DNA of 64,000 nucleotides from the NCBI RefSeq assembly GCF_015637705.1, contig NZ_JADOBE010000007.1, positions 62,001-126,000 of the forward strand. The letters run 5' to 3'. Shown here piece by piece: positions 46,218 to 58,072 of the stretch. Made by a program: the position numbers and the translations under genes. Below the pieces are notes generated by a model. It did not search any database, had not been told where the DNA came from, and worked only from the letters and a program-made list of their open reading frames with translations. Positions within the stretch are counted from its first letter, which is position 1. Every line of letters begins with the position of its first letter. The DNA is from Pseudomonas sp. N040 (GTDB lineage: Bacteria > Pseudomonadota > Gammaproteobacteria > Pseudomonadales > Pseudomonadaceae).

Positions 46218-46682
46218 TCAGTGCTCCAGGTGCTCTGCCGCCGGGGCCGGCGCGTCCTGCTCGACCTTGACCTGCACCTCGACCGCACCGGCCTTCTCGA
46301 AGACCAGTGTCAGCGGGAAGAACTCACCGGCGACCAGCGGTTGTTTCAGGCCAAACAGCATCACGTGATTGCCACCCGGCGCAAACCGGGCTTCGCCGCC
46401 AGCAGGGACGCCCACAGAGTCTACCCGCTGCATTTTCATCACTTCACCGAACATCACATGGGTATGCAACTCGGCCTTGTCGGCCATCGGGGTGCTGGCG
46501 GAAAGCAGCGTGTCAGCATTCGTGCCCTTGTTGTGAATGACCAGGTAGGCCGCGCCTGCCGGAGCATTGGGGGGCAGGGCGCGTGACCATGGATGATCGA
46601 TGTACAACTCGCCGGCGGTGAACTCGTGAGCCATGGCAAATGAGCAAAGAACAGCCAGCAGGCTGGCAATCAGAATACGCAC
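46218..46682 (-). CDS. Periplasmic copper chaperone PCu(A)C
   Basis: A 154-residue protein with a signal peptide (residues 1-18, cleaved at about AMA-HEF). It carries the copper site of the PCu(A)C family: His and Met in HTHVMFGEVMKMQRV and the distal HVM in GGNHVMLFGL. The family delivers Cu(I) to the CuA centre of cytochrome oxidase. The C-terminus is extended and ends in His-rich AAEHLEH, which might add metal affinity. No other copper genes lie next to it. Confidence 0.88.
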   Translation of the reverse strand: MRILIASLLAVLCSFAMAHEFTAGELYIDHPWSRALPPNAPAGAAYLVIHNKGTNADTLLSASTPMADKAELHTHVMFGEVMKMQRVDSVGVPAGGEARFAPGGNHVMLFGLKQPLVAGEFFPLTLVFEKAGAVEVQVKVEQDAPAPAAEHLEH

Positions 46683-46981
46683 AGTCGAAATCCTCGGTCC
46701 GGGTGATTGGGGGCAAGCGTGTGAAGTCTACCTGTCAGCCTGCGCAGGAAACAGCATCTGGCGAGCGGCGTGACCTTGAACCCCGTGCATTGTCCGACAA
46801 TCAATTGACTGGAAAACAACTGATAGGTGGTTTTTCACGCTTTTATGCTAAATCGGCAATTGCGCCTTCGATTGATGAAGCAGGCTGTTCTATGATCAAC
46901 CCCACGCACAGCCAAGTGCTCGATTCTGTTTTTCCCGGAACACTTCCCTGCACGACACCCATGCAAACCAGGAGTTGCTGA
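46683..46981. promoter_or_regulatory. Divergent intergenic region between PCu(A)C and the acyl-CoA reductase
   Basis: About 300 bases without a gene. It must hold the promoters of both divergent genes. A TTGACT at 46804-46809 could be a -35 box on the plus strand, but the matching -10 is weak. Nothing else stands out. Confidence 0.35.
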
Positions 46982-49048
46982 ATGAATTATTTCGTCACTG
47001 GCGGTACCGGCTTTATCGGTCGTTTCCTTGTGCCCAAGCTGCTTGACCGCGGCGGCAAGGTATTCATGCTGGTTCGTCCGGCCTCGCTGGGCAAGATTGA
47101 TGAATTGCGCGCCCTGTGGGGCGTGTCCGCCGAGCAACTGGTTGCCGTGAGCGGCGATCTGCTCAAGCCGCGCCTGGGTGTTTCCAAGAAGGATCTGGAC
47201 CTGCTGGACGGCAAGGTGAACCACTTTTTCCACCTAGCGGCGATCTATGACCTGGAGTCGGATGCCGACTCGCAGATCAAGGCGAATGTGCAGGGCACCC
47301 GTCATGCAGTGGCCTGCGCCAAGGCAATGAAGGCAGGATGCTTCCACCATATCAGTTCGGTGGCAGCGGCCGGGCTGTTTGAAGGTACCTTCAGCGAAGA
47401 CATGTTCGAGGAAGCCGAAGGTCTCGACCATCCGTACTTCCGCACCAAGCATGATGCCGAGAAAGTGGTGCGCGCCGAGAAGACCATGGCCTGGCGCATC
47501 TATCGGCCGGGCATGGTGGTCGGTGACTCGCATACCGGCGAGATGGACAAGATCGATGGCCCGTACTACTTCTTCGACGCGATCCGCCGCATCAGCAAGA
47601 CGGTACCGTCCTGGGTGCCGGCCATCATGCTCAAGGGCGGTGAACTGAACATCGTGCCCGTCGACTTCGTGGTCAACAGTCTGGATTACCTGGCGCACCT
47701 GCCCAAGCATGACCGCGAGACCTTTCACCTCACCGAACCGGAAGGAACCTCGGTTGGCGAACTGATCCAGCTGCTGCTCAAGACCGCACACGGCCCGTCG
47801 ACCCTGGTCTGGGACAACGGCGTGGTGAACAATCTGAGCAAGCGCATCCCGGTTGGCCAACTGCTCAAGCTGGGGGCCGGCAACAGCCTGACCCAGCGCC
47901 TGATGAAGCAACTGGGCATTCCAGCGGATGTACTCAAGTTCGTCAGCTATCCGACCCACTTCGATTCCACCCGCACTGCGGCGCTGCTGGAAAAGGCTGG
48001 CATCAGTTGCCCGGCGCCGGAAGATTATTTCGCTGTGATCTGGAGTTACTGGGAACAGCACCTTGCTTCCGGGCACAAGGGTGGCGACGGCTTGAGTCTT
48101 GATGGGACGGTGAAGAAAATGCTCGGACGGAGTAATTCGCAGCGCCTGCGCAAGGCCGTTGAGGGCAAGGTTGTAGTGGTCACCGGGGCTACCTCGGGCA
48201 TCGGCCTGGATTGTGCCACCAAGCTTTCCCACGCCGGGGCCACCGTGATTCTTGCGGCGCGCACGCCGGAGAAACTGGATGAGGAAGTGCAGAAGCTGCG
48301 CAAGGAGGGCGGTGATGTGTACGCCTATCCTTGCGATATCTCGGACATGGCCGACTGCGACAGGTTTGTTGCCACCGTGCTGAAGAACCACGATCACGTG
48401 GATGTGCTGATCAACAATGCCGGGCGTTCGATTCGCCGCTCGGTGAAGTACTCGTTTGATCGCTTCCATGATTACGAGCGCACCATGCAGCTCAACTACT
48501 TCGGGGCACTGCGCCTGATCCTCGGCTTCTCGCCAAAGATGCTCGAACGCAAGACCGGGCAGATCGTCAATATCTCCTCGATCGGCGTGCTGGCTTCGCC
48601 ACCGCGGTTTTCCGCCTACGTGGCGTCCAAGGCCGCACTGGATGCGTTCTCGGTGTGTGCCGCGGCCGAGTTTTCCGACAGCAATGTGCGCTTTACCACC
48701 ATCAACATGCCGCTGGTGCGCACGCCGATGATCGCACCGACCAAGCTGTACGATGCCTTCCCGACGCTGTCGCCGGACCAGGCAGCCAACCTGGTGATGA
48801 ACGCGATAGTCGACAAGCCCAAGCGCGTCGCTACCGGCATGGGTCTGGCCGGCGCGGTGAGCCAGGCGATTGCACCCAAGGTGACCGAGTTCTTCCTCAA
48901 CCAGGCTTACCACCTGTTCCCGGATTCGGCGGCATCACGCGGCCTGACTCCCGAAGAGGCGGCTGCGGAGAAAGCCGTGTCACCAACCAGCGCACTGGCA
49001 CTGGCGCGCAAGATGTTCTCGCAGACACTGCGCGGCTATCACTGGTAA
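46982..49048 (+). CDS. Two-domain fatty acyl-CoA reductase (Marinobacter Maqu_2507 type)
   Basis: A 688-residue protein with two SDR modules. The N-terminal extended SDR (residues 1-370) has MNYFVTGGTGFIGRFLVPKLL and the YFRTK catalytic pair (YxxxK) near residue 152; the C-terminal classical SDR (about 395-640) has VVTGATSGIGLDCA and YVASKAA. From memory it aligns nearly end to end with the Marinobacter fatty acyl-CoA reductase of the Maqu_2507 type, which reduces long-chain acyl-CoA through the aldehyde to the alcohol, the precursor of wax esters. The end RGYHW is also shared. No wax ester synthase gene is in the window. A strong terminator follows. Confidence 0.82.
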   Translation: MNYFVTGGTGFIGRFLVPKLLDRGGKVFMLVRPASLGKIDELRALWGVSAEQLVAVSGDLLKPRLGVSKKDLDLLDGKVNHFFHLAAIYDLESDADSQIKANVQGTRHAVACAKAMKAGCFHHISSVAAAGLFEGTFSEDMFEEAEGLDHPYFRTKHDAEKVVRAEKTMAWRIYRPGMVVGDSHTGEMDKIDGPYYFFDAIRRISKTVPSWVPAIMLKGGELNIVPVDFVVNSLDYLAHLPKHDRETFHLTEPEGTSVGELIQLLLKTAHGPSTLVWDNGVVNNLSKRIPVGQLLKLGAGNSLTQRLMKQLGIPADVLKFVSYPTHFDSTRTAALLEKAGISCPAPEDYFAVIWSYWEQHLASGHKGGDGLSLDGTVKKMLGRSNSQRLRKAVEGKVVVVTGATSGIGLDCATKLSHAGATVILAARTPEKLDEEVQKLRKEGGDVYAYPCDISDMADCDRFVATVLKNHDHVDVLINNAGRSIRRSVKYSFDRFHDYERTMQLNYFGALRLILGFSPKMLERKTGQIVNISSIGVLASPPRFSAYVASKAALDAFSVCAAAEFSDSNVRFTTINMPLVRTPMIAPTKLYDAFPTLSPDQAANLVMNAIVDKPKRVATGMGLAGAVSQAIAPKVTEFFLNQAYHLFPDSAASRGLTPEEAAAEKAVSPTSALALARKMFSQTLRGYHW

Positions 49049-49137
49049 CAGCGTTACTGGCGCCGGCACGCATGTGTCCTGGCGCCAGCCGGGCATGACC
49101 CACACGGGAACCCCCGTATTCAGGGCCTGGAACAAAT

Positions 49138-49176
49138 AAAAAGGCTCGCCACCGGTAATCGGTGGCGAGCCTTTTT
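49138..49176. terminator. Bidirectional terminator between the acyl-CoA reductase and katG
   Basis: Arms AAGGCTCGCCACC and GGTGGCGAGCCTT with a short loop, followed by TTTTTT on the plus strand and TTTTATTT on the minus strand. It can end both convergent transcripts. Confidence 0.9.
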
Positions 49177-49191
49177 TGTGGCTTATCGGAC

Positions 49192-51996
<2,805 letters not shown>

Positions 51997-52497
51997 TTAC
52001 TCAAGCGCGGCGATGGCTGCTGTGTAATCCGGTTCGCTGCCGATCTCGGCAACCAGTTCGCTGTGCAGCACCTTGTCCTGTTCATCCAGCACCACCACGG
52101 CACGGGCAGCCACGCCAGCCAGTGGCCCGTTGCTGATCGCCACACCGTAGTCCTTGAGAAACGCCTGGCCGCGCATGGTGGAAAGATTCACCACGTTCTC
52201 GATGCCTTCTGCGCCACAGAAGCGCTTCTGGGCAAACGGCAAGTCGGCTGAAATGCACAGCACCACCGTATTGGCCAACTGACCGGCCTGGGTGTTGAAC
52301 TTGCGCACGGACATGGCACAGGTTGGCGTATCCACACTGGGGAAAATATTCAGGACCTTGCGCTTGCCGGCAAAGTTGGCCAGCGTGACATCGGCCAGAT
52401 CACCGTTGACCAGGCTGAAAGCTGGTGCCTTCTGTCCTTTTACCGGTAGTACGCCATCAACATTGATAGGATTGCCGCGCAGCGTTACCTGAGCCAT
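51997..52497 (-). CDS. tpx: Thiol peroxidase (atypical 2-Cys peroxiredoxin)
   Basis: A periplasm- or cytoplasm-located lipid hydroperoxide peroxidase, 166 residues. The peroxidatic Cys60 lies in [16 protein letters not shown] and the resolving Cys94 in [12 protein letters not shown], as in the Tpx family. ATG at 52497 gives the family start [15 protein letters not shown]; a longer frame upstream has no family similarity. It is the second peroxide-defence gene here after katG on the same strand, but 630 bases apart. Confidence 0.95.
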   Translation of the reverse strand: MAQVTLRGNPINVDGVLPVKGQKAPAFSLVNGDLADVTLANFAGKRKVLNIFPSVDTPTCAMSVRKFNTQAGQLANTVVLCISADLPFAQKRFCGAEGIENVVNLSTMRGQAFLKDYGVAISNGPLAGVAARAVVVLDEQDKVLHSELVAEIGSEPDYTAAIAALE

Positions 52498-52769
52498 TTT
52501 GTGGTGCTCCCGAAATGAATTGAAGTCAAAAGTTAAGCACGGCCTGAGCAATCCGTCTGCCCGCCAGTGCGGATCGCGATGCAGGTACAACGCCGGAAAA
52601 TGCTGCCGCCAAGTAGAATATTTCCTTTATATACAGGATCTTGAGAAACTTTGTTGATCCTTTTTCGGGATAATCGGCGGGCGGCGATCAAATCGTACAA
52701 ATTGGTTTGATAAAACAAAATATCTGTATGATTTTATTAATATTTATTTATAAATGAGAACCCATAATC
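52498..52769. promoter_or_regulatory. AT-rich divergent promoter region
   Basis: About 270 bases between tpx and the exonuclease gene. The part 52610-52765 is strongly AT-rich for this genome (runs such as TTTTATTAATATTTATTTATAA split over 52731-52752) and probably holds the exonuclease promoter; AT-richness can also mark transferred DNA or H-NS/MvaT-type silencing. Confidence 0.45.
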
Positions 52770-53399
52770 GTGGAACCCATCGCCGTCATCGACTTTGAAA
52801 CCACCGGCATGTCACCCGGGCAAAACTGCCGGGCCACGGAAATTGCCGCGGTGATCGTGCAGGACGGGCAGATTACCGCGCGCTATCAGAGCCTGATGAA
52901 CAGTGGCGCCTGGGTGCCACCCTTTATCGAGAACCTGACCGGTATCAGCAACCAGATGTTGCGCTCAGCACCCTCTTCCACCCAGGTAATGCGTGAGGTG
53001 GCGGACTTTGTCGGGGGCATTCCACTGGTAGCGCACAACGCGGCCTTCGACCAGAAATTCTGGGACAGCGAGCTGGCCCTGATTCAGCGACGGCGCAGCC
53101 AGCGCTTTGCCTGCTCCATGCTGCTGGCGCGCCGGTTGCTGCCGCAGGCCCCCAATCACAAGCTGGGCACGCTCAACAGCTGGGCCGGGCTGCCGGACAC
53201 CGGCAAGGCGCACCGGGCGCTGGCGGATGCCGAAATGGCCGCCAACCTGACGATCTATCTCGGCCGGCTGCTGCGCGAACAGCATGGCATCAACGCGCTA
53301 TCCCACGACTTTCTCTGCGACCTGCAAAAAGTCCCGGCCGCGAAGATCATGCAGGCGCTGAGCGCTGCGCAGGGTGGCCGGAAGTCACCTGCCGGCTGA
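52770..53399 (+). CDS. DnaQ-like 3'-5' exonuclease (DEDDh)
   Basis: A 209-residue exonuclease-fold protein like the proofreading epsilon subunit. ExoI motif AVIDFETTGMSPG near residue 6, ExoII LVAHNAAFDQKFW near residue 90, and ExoIII HRALADAEMAA near residue 150 with the DEDDh histidine are all present. It lacks the C-terminal segment that binds the polymerase core, so it is more likely a stand-alone nuclease than dnaQ. It starts at GTG. The strongly AT-rich upstream region is notable. Confidence 0.85.
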   Translation: MEPIAVIDFETTGMSPGQNCRATEIAAVIVQDGQITARYQSLMNSGAWVPPFIENLTGISNQMLRSAPSSTQVMREVADFVGGIPLVAHNAAFDQKFWDSELALIQRRRSQRFACSMLLARRLLPQAPNHKLGTLNSWAGLPDTGKAHRALADAEMAANLTIYLGRLLREQHGINALSHDFLCDLQKVPAAKIMQALSAAQGGRKSPAG

Positions 53400-53458
53400 C
53401 ATGAAAAGGCCGCAGAACCCCATGGATACTGGGGCCCGGGGCCAACTGGGAGGATCAA

Positions 53459-54100
53459 TCAGGCGCTGGCTTTGAGCACCTGCTGGGGATTGGCATGAAA
53501 GAACACATGCTCGCAGATCGGCCCTACGGCCACCTCGCCCACCTCTTCGTAACCCTGGCGCTTGTAGAAATCCAGATAGCGGTTGTTGCCGGTATCGAGT
53601 ACCAGTCCCTCGGAGTTGGGATCTTCCGCGCACCAGTCATGCAGGGCGGAAAGCAGCTTCTCGCCCAGGCCCTTGCCCTGGAATTCCGGATGGATGCCGA
53701 GTAGCGGCAATACGTGAAAACGCCCTGGCGGCAGGCAGCCAAGGATCGCTTCGTGATAATCCAGGTAGCGCCTGGTGCAGCGAAAGCCGGTCGTCATCAC
53801 CATGCGCAAGCGCCAGCTCCAGCTTTCGGTGATATCCAGGCGCCGTTGCGGCTGGGCGATCAGCGCGATACCGACCAGGCGATCATCGATCAGCAGGCCG
53901 ATGGCCGGATCCTCCTGCAGAAAGTGCTGCTGCACCAGCTCGCGGACGGTGGCGCGCACTCGCTGGTCATAGCCAGGCCGCTCGGATTCGAACAGATAGG
54001 CGAAAGTGGGTTCATGCCGGTAAGCGTGATACAGCAACGAGCGCGCTTCACGCGCATAGCCACCATCAAGGATGCGGATTTCAGCGGGAGAACTGGGCAT
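53459..54100 (-). CDS. GNAT family N-acetyltransferase
   Basis: A 213-residue acetyltransferase. The acetyl-CoA pyrophosphate loop is HPEFQGKGLGEKLLSAL near residue 142, and LDTGNNRYLDFYKRQGYEEVGE follows as the usual last strand region. The middle part is extended compared with minimal GNATs. ATG at 54100 (MPSSPAEIRIL) fits better than the in-frame upstream start, which adds a low-complexity lead. The substrate is unknown. It is transcribed convergently to the exonuclease gene and divergently from xthA. Confidence 0.85.
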   Translation of the reverse strand: MPSSPAEIRILDGGYAREARSLLYHAYRHEPTFAYLFESERPGYDQRVRATVRELVQQHFLQEDPAIGLLIDDRLVGIALIAQPQRRLDITESWSWRLRMVMTTGFRCTRRYLDYHEAILGCLPPGRFHVLPLLGIHPEFQGKGLGEKLLSALHDWCAEDPNSEGLVLDTGNNRYLDFYKRQGYEEVGEVAVGPICEHVFFHANPQQVLKASA

Positions 54101-54262
54101 GCACGACGACCTCTTTATTGTTTGATTCTGGGTCCGGCCTTGCTGTTGCGACGAGCGCCACAAGGCTCATCGCCAAGGTAGCACCAGCCTGCGCGGGCTA
54201 CCAGCACTGGCTGGCAAGCCATGCAATCGGCTAGCATCGATTTTTTCCCGGGAAGCCATGCG

Positions 54263-55108
54263 ATGAAGATCGTTTCTTTCAATATCAATGGGCTACGTGC
54301 CCGCCCCCATCAACTGGCAGCGCTGATCGAAAAACATCAGCCGGACATCATCGGCCTGCAGGAAACCAAAGTGGCCGACGAGCAGTTTCCCGAGGCGGAG
54401 ATTCGCCAGCTCGGCTACCACGTGCACTATCACGGCCAGAAAGGCCACTACGGCGTGGCCCTGCTCTCCCGCCAGGCGCCCCTGGAAGTACACAAGGGCT
54501 TTCCGCAGGATGGTGAAGAGTCGCAAAAACGCTTCATCTGGGGCGTGTTTGCCGACGCCGGGGGCAATCCGCTGACAGTGATGAACGGTTATTTTCCCCA
54601 GGGGGAAAGTCGCGATCACCCACTCAAGTTTCCGGCCAAGCAGCGCTTCTATGCCGAACTGCAGCAACTGCTGGAAAGCCGGTTCCAGCCGACACAACCA
54701 CTGGTGGTGATGGGTGACATCAATATCTCCCCGGAAGATTGCGATATCGGCATCGGCGAGGACAACCGCAAGCGCTGGCTACGCACCGGCAAGTGCAGTT
54801 TTCTTCCGGAAGAACGGGAGTGGCTGCAACGCCTGAAGGACTGGGGCCTGATCGACAGCTACCGGGCACTGCATCCACAGGTGAACGATTGCTTCAGCTG
54901 GTTCGATTACCGCAGCCGCGGCTTCGAGGATGCCCCCAAGCGCGGCCTGCGGATTGACGTGATCATGGCCAGCACGGCCCTGCAGGGGCAGCTCAAGGCC
55001 GCCGGGATCGACTATGACCTGCGCGGCATGGACAAGCCCTCCGACCACGCACCAATCTGGCTGCAGCTGGATTGTGCGGCAACCGGCCAGGCCGGTTCGT
55101 CGTCATAA
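54263..55108 (+). CDS. xthA: Exodeoxyribonuclease III
   Basis: AP endonuclease and 3'-5' exonuclease for base-excision repair, 281 residues. Signature [31 protein letters not shown] with the metal-binding Glu, [31 protein letters not shown] and the catalytic His in [13 protein letters not shown] at 54263 gives the family N-terminus. It lies 60 bases upstream of the PstS-OmpA gene. Confidence 0.95.
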   Translation: MKIVSFNINGLRARPHQLAALIEKHQPDIIGLQETKVADEQFPEAEIRQLGYHVHYHGQKGHYGVALLSRQAPLEVHKGFPQDGEESQKRFIWGVFADAGGNPLTVMNGYFPQGESRDHPLKFPAKQRFYAELQQLLESRFQPTQPLVVMGDINISPEDCDIGIGEDNRKRWLRTGKCSFLPEEREWLQRLKDWGLIDSYRALHPQVNDCFSWFDYRSRGFEDAPKRGLRIDVIMASTALQGQLKAAGIDYDLRGMDKPSDHAPIWLQLDCAATGQAGSSS

Positions 55109-55168
55109 AAGGGTAATCAATCCTTCTTAATCTGCAGGCACATTCTCCCTCTAGAAGGTGCCTGCCAG

Positions 55169-56548
55169 ATGCTGCATACCCAAACGGATAACGAGCGCGA
55201 TACCTGGGCCAGAACCATTGCCATGCTGGTGCTCGGACTTGCCTGCTACGCCCTGCCCTGGCCCGTGCTGGCGCAGCTGCCAGGGCCGGCGGCAACTGAA
55301 GCCGTCCTGCGGGTGCAGGGCTCCAACACCATCGGGGCCAAGCTCGGCCCGGCGCTGGCCAAAGGCCTGCTGGAGCAACAGGGCCTGCGCGATATCACGG
55401 TTTCACCCAGCGCTGAAAACGAACAGCAGGTGGTGGGACATGCACCGGATGGACGAGTGATCCGCATCAGCCTGGCGGCTCACGGTTCCGGGACCGGCTT
55501 TACCGCCCTGCAGGATGGCAGCGCCGAGCTGGCGGCCTCCTCGCGGCCGATCAAGGGCGCCGAAGCACAAAGCCTGGAGGCTTACGGTGACCTGCGCAGC
55601 CGCAGCGCCGAACAGATCATCGCGATCGACGGGCTGGCCATCATCGTGCATCCGGACAATCCGCTGCAGAGCTTGAACATCGAGCAGCTGGCCGCCCTGT
55701 TTGCCGGCGAGATCAGCGACTGGCGCCAGCTGGGCGGCCAACCTGGGGCAGTGCACCTGTATGCCCGCGATGACAACTCCGGCACCTGGGACACCTTCAA
55801 GGAACTGGTGCTCGGGCGCCAGGGCAAGACGCTGAGCAGTTCCGCCCGGCGCTTCGAATCGAGTGACCAGCTGTCCGATAGCGTCAGCCAGGATCCGCTG
55901 GGCATCGGCTTCATTGGCCTGCCGTATATCCGTGAAAGCAAGGCCCTGGCGATCGCCGACGGTGAATCCCTGCCCATGCTGCCCAGCCGCGAACTGATTG
56001 CCACCGAAGACTATCCGCTGTCGCGCCGGCTGTTTTTCTATCTCAAGCCGGCCGAGACCAACGAATGGGCGCGGGCACTGGTGAGCTTCGCGCAGAGCGC
56101 GCCAGGCCAGGCGATCGTGGCACAGAGCGGATTTATCGCGCAGACCGTGCAGGCGACGACGGTGCAGACCACCAGCGAGATGCCGGAGGCCTATCGGGTA
56201 CTGGGTCTGCAGGCGAAACGCCTTACCGTCAACCTGCGCTTCAGGGAGGGCAGCGCCACCCTGGACAACAAGGCGCACTACGATATCGCGCGCATTTCCG
56301 AGTACCTCAAGCGCAATGACAAGCTCTACCGCAAGGTGGTGCTGGTGGGCTTCGGCGACCCCAAACCGGATCCGGAGCGCGCCAGCCTGCTGTCCAAGTT
56401 GCGCGCCGTGGTGGTCAGCCAGGCACTGCGCAGCGAAGGCCTGATCCCGCGCGAAGTGGTCGGTTTTGGCGATGAGCTGCCGGTCGCCGCCAACAGCGCT
56501 GACGAGGGCCGGAAAAAGAACCAGCGTGTGGAGGTCTGGGTTTATTGA
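55169..56548 (+). CDS. PstS-like substrate-binding protein fused to an OmpA domain
   Basis: A 459-residue envelope protein. After a hydrophobic signal segment (about residues 18-36, ending VLAQ) comes a PstS-type phosphate-binding-like domain (about 45-320: VQGSNTIGAKLGPAL, GSGTGFTALQDGSAELAASSRPI and RDDNSGTWDTFKELV). The C-terminus (about 350-459) is an OmpA-like peptidoglycan-binding domain with LRFREGSATLDNKAHYDIARI, VVLVGFGDPKP and RKKNQRVEVWVY. Thus a binding protein is anchored to the cell wall rather than offered to an ABC importer. No pst or pho genes are adjacent. A role as a sensor or wall-bound scavenger is an inference. Confidence 0.85.
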   Translation: MLHTQTDNERDTWARTIAMLVLGLACYALPWPVLAQLPGPAATEAVLRVQGSNTIGAKLGPALAKGLLEQQGLRDITVSPSAENEQQVVGHAPDGRVIRISLAAHGSGTGFTALQDGSAELAASSRPIKGAEAQSLEAYGDLRSRSAEQIIAIDGLAIIVHPDNPLQSLNIEQLAALFAGEISDWRQLGGQPGAVHLYARDDNSGTWDTFKELVLGRQGKTLSSSARRFESSDQLSDSVSQDPLGIGFIGLPYIRESKALAIADGESLPMLPSRELIATEDYPLSRRLFFYLKPAETNEWARALVSFAQSAPGQAIVAQSGFIAQTVQATTVQTTSEMPEAYRVLGLQAKRLTVNLRFREGSATLDNKAHYDIARISEYLKRNDKLYRKVVLVGFGDPKPDPERASLLSKLRAVVVSQALRSEGLIPREVVGFGDELPVAANSADEGRKKNQRVEVWVY

Positions 56549-56557
56549 CTGCACGGC

Positions 56558-56655
56558 GCAGGTTGGGTTGAGCCGCACAGCGGTGAAGCCCAACAGGCAA
56601 ACCACATACTGTTCTTGAGCGGATGTTGGGCTTCGCTGCGCTCAACCCGACCTGC
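56558..56655. repeat. Inverted repeat of the GCAGGTYGGGTTGAGC type
   Basis: Two divergent arms, GCAGGTTGGGTTGAGC on the left and, complemented on the right, GCAGGTCGGGTTGAGC, each followed by GAAGCCCAAC after a few bases, enclose about 30 bases. It lies between the PstS-OmpA gene and the convergent acyl-CoA dehydrogenase, and is of the REP/BIME kind. Confidence 0.75.
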
Positions 56656-56659
56656 CAAC

Positions 56660-56698
56660 GTAACGCACAAGGCCCGCATTGCGGGCCTTGTGCGTTAC
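56660..56698. terminator. Perfect 18-base-pair palindrome between convergent genes
   Basis: Arms GTAACGCACAAGGCCCGC and GCGGGCCTTGTGCGTTAC are exact complements around the loop ATT. There is no T-run on either side, so it is not a standard intrinsic terminator. Its place between two convergent stops suggests a bidirectional transcript-end structure or a protein-binding site. Confidence 0.6.
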
Positions 56699-56705
56699 AA
56701 CAGGA

Positions 56706-57920
56706 TCATTTACTGCGCGGCATGTACTTGCCGATTTCGTACTTGCCGATCGCCATGCGGTGCACTTCATCCGGGCCGTCGGCCAGGCGCAGGGTGCGCT
56801 GCATGGCATACATGTAGGCCAGCGGGAAATCGCCGGAAACGCCGGCGCCGCCATGGATCTGGATCGCCCGGTCGATCACCCGCAGCGCCACGTTGGGGGC
56901 GACCACCTTGATCTGGGCGATTTCACTGGCGGCAATCTTGTTGCCCACGGTGTCCATCATGAAGGCGGCGTTCAGGGTCAGCAGGCGCGCCATGTTGATC
57001 TCGGTCCGCGAGTCGGCAATCTTGTCGATGTTGCCCCCCAGGCGCGCCAGCGGCTTGCCGAACGCGGTGCGGCTGATCGAGCGCTTGCACATCAGCTCCA
57101 GGGCGCGCTCGGCCATGCCGATTGAGCGCATGCAGTGGTGAATGCGGCCCGGGCCGAGGCGCCCCTGGGCGATCTCGAAGCCGCGGCCTTCGCCCAGCAG
57201 GACGTTTTCATAGGGCACGCGCACGTTGTCGAATTTGACTTCGGCGTGGCCGTGCGGCGCATCGTCATAGCCGAACACCGGTAGCGGCCGGACGATCTTC
57301 ACACCGGGCGCATCGGTCGGCACCAGGATCATCGAGTGCTGCTGGTGGCGCGGCGCGTCCGGGTTGGTCAGGCCCATGAAGATCATGATCTTGCAGCGCG
57401 GATCGCAGGCGCCGGAGGTCCACCACTTGGTGCCGTTGATCACCCACTCGTCACCCTCGCGCACGGCGCGTGCCTGCATGTTGGTGGCGTCGGATGAGGC
57501 CACGGCCGGCTCGGTCATGGCGAAGGCGGAACGGATCTCGCCGCGCAGCAGCGGTTCCAGCCACTGCCGCTTCTGCGCCTCGTTGGCGTAGCGCACCAGC
57601 ACTTCCATGTTGCCGGTGTCCGGCGCCGAGCAGTTGAACGGCTCCGGCCCCAGCAGCGAGCGGCCCATGATCTCGGCCAGCGGCGCGTACTCCAGGTTGG
57701 TCAGGCCCGCGCCCAGCTCGGATTCCGGCAGGAACAGGTTCCACAGGCCTTCAGCCTTGGCCTTGGCTTTCAGTTCCTCCATGATCGCGGTCGGCTGCCA
57801 GCGGTCACCGCTGGCGACCTGCTGGTCAAAAATGGCTTCGGCAGGATAGACATGGCTATCCATGAACGCGGTGACGCGCTCGCGCAGCTGCTGAACCTTG
57901 GGCGAATAGGCGAAATCCAT
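56706..57920 (-). CDS. Acyl-CoA dehydrogenase (ACAD10/11-like)
   Basis: A 404-residue flavoprotein that introduces the alpha-beta double bond into an acyl-CoA. FAD/substrate regions [40 protein letters not shown], and [19 protein letters not shown] are seen; [16 protein letters not shown] and the catalytic-region glutamate in [15 protein letters not shown] fit the ACAD10/11 group. The divergent LysR gene starts 153 bases away and probably controls it. The chain-length preference is unknown. Confidence 0.92.
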   Translation of the reverse strand: MDFAYSPKVQQLRERVTAFMDSHVYPAEAIFDQQVASGDRWQPTAIMEELKAKAKAEGLWNLFLPESELGAGLTNLEYAPLAEIMGRSLLGPEPFNCSAPDTGNMEVLVRYANEAQKRQWLEPLLRGEIRSAFAMTEPAVASSDATNMQARAVREGDEWVINGTKWWTSGACDPRCKIMIFMGLTNPDAPRHQQHSMILVPTDAPGVKIVRPLPVFGYDDAPHGHAEVKFDNVRVPYENVLLGEGRGFEIAQGRLGPGRIHHCMRSIGMAERALELMCKRSISRTAFGKPLARLGGNIDKIADSRTEINMARLLTLNAAFMMDTVGNKIAASEIAQIKVVAPNVALRVIDRAIQIHGGAGVSGDFPLAYMYAMQRTLRLADGPDEVHRMAIGKYEIGKYMPRSK

Positions 57921-57999
57921 GGCGTTTGCATCCAGTTGGCGGTTGATGAATTGATGCTAGATCAGCGAAGACAATATGCCTAAACTATTTTCCTGGCGT

Positions 58000-58032
58000 A
58001 TGAACATTCATAAGCCATATTCAGGTGAATAT
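58000..58032. promoter_or_regulatory. Paired palindromes between the dehydrogenase and lysR genes
   Basis: ATGAACATTCAT (58000-58011) and ATATTCAGGTGAATAT (58017-58032) are two dyad-symmetric sites with shared TTCA/TGAA cores in the 153-base divergent promoter region. They are good candidates for the LysR-type regulator binding sites. Confidence 0.5.
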
Positions 58033-58072
58033 TGGTTAGGCTTGCTTTTCCCCCTCTCAGGAGCGCGCCCGG

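Noticed and set aside
55095-55125. Possible Pho box before the PstS-OmpA gene
   Set aside because: Only one half (GTCATAAAA) resembles the consensus; the second half is missing and the first overlaps the xthA stop.
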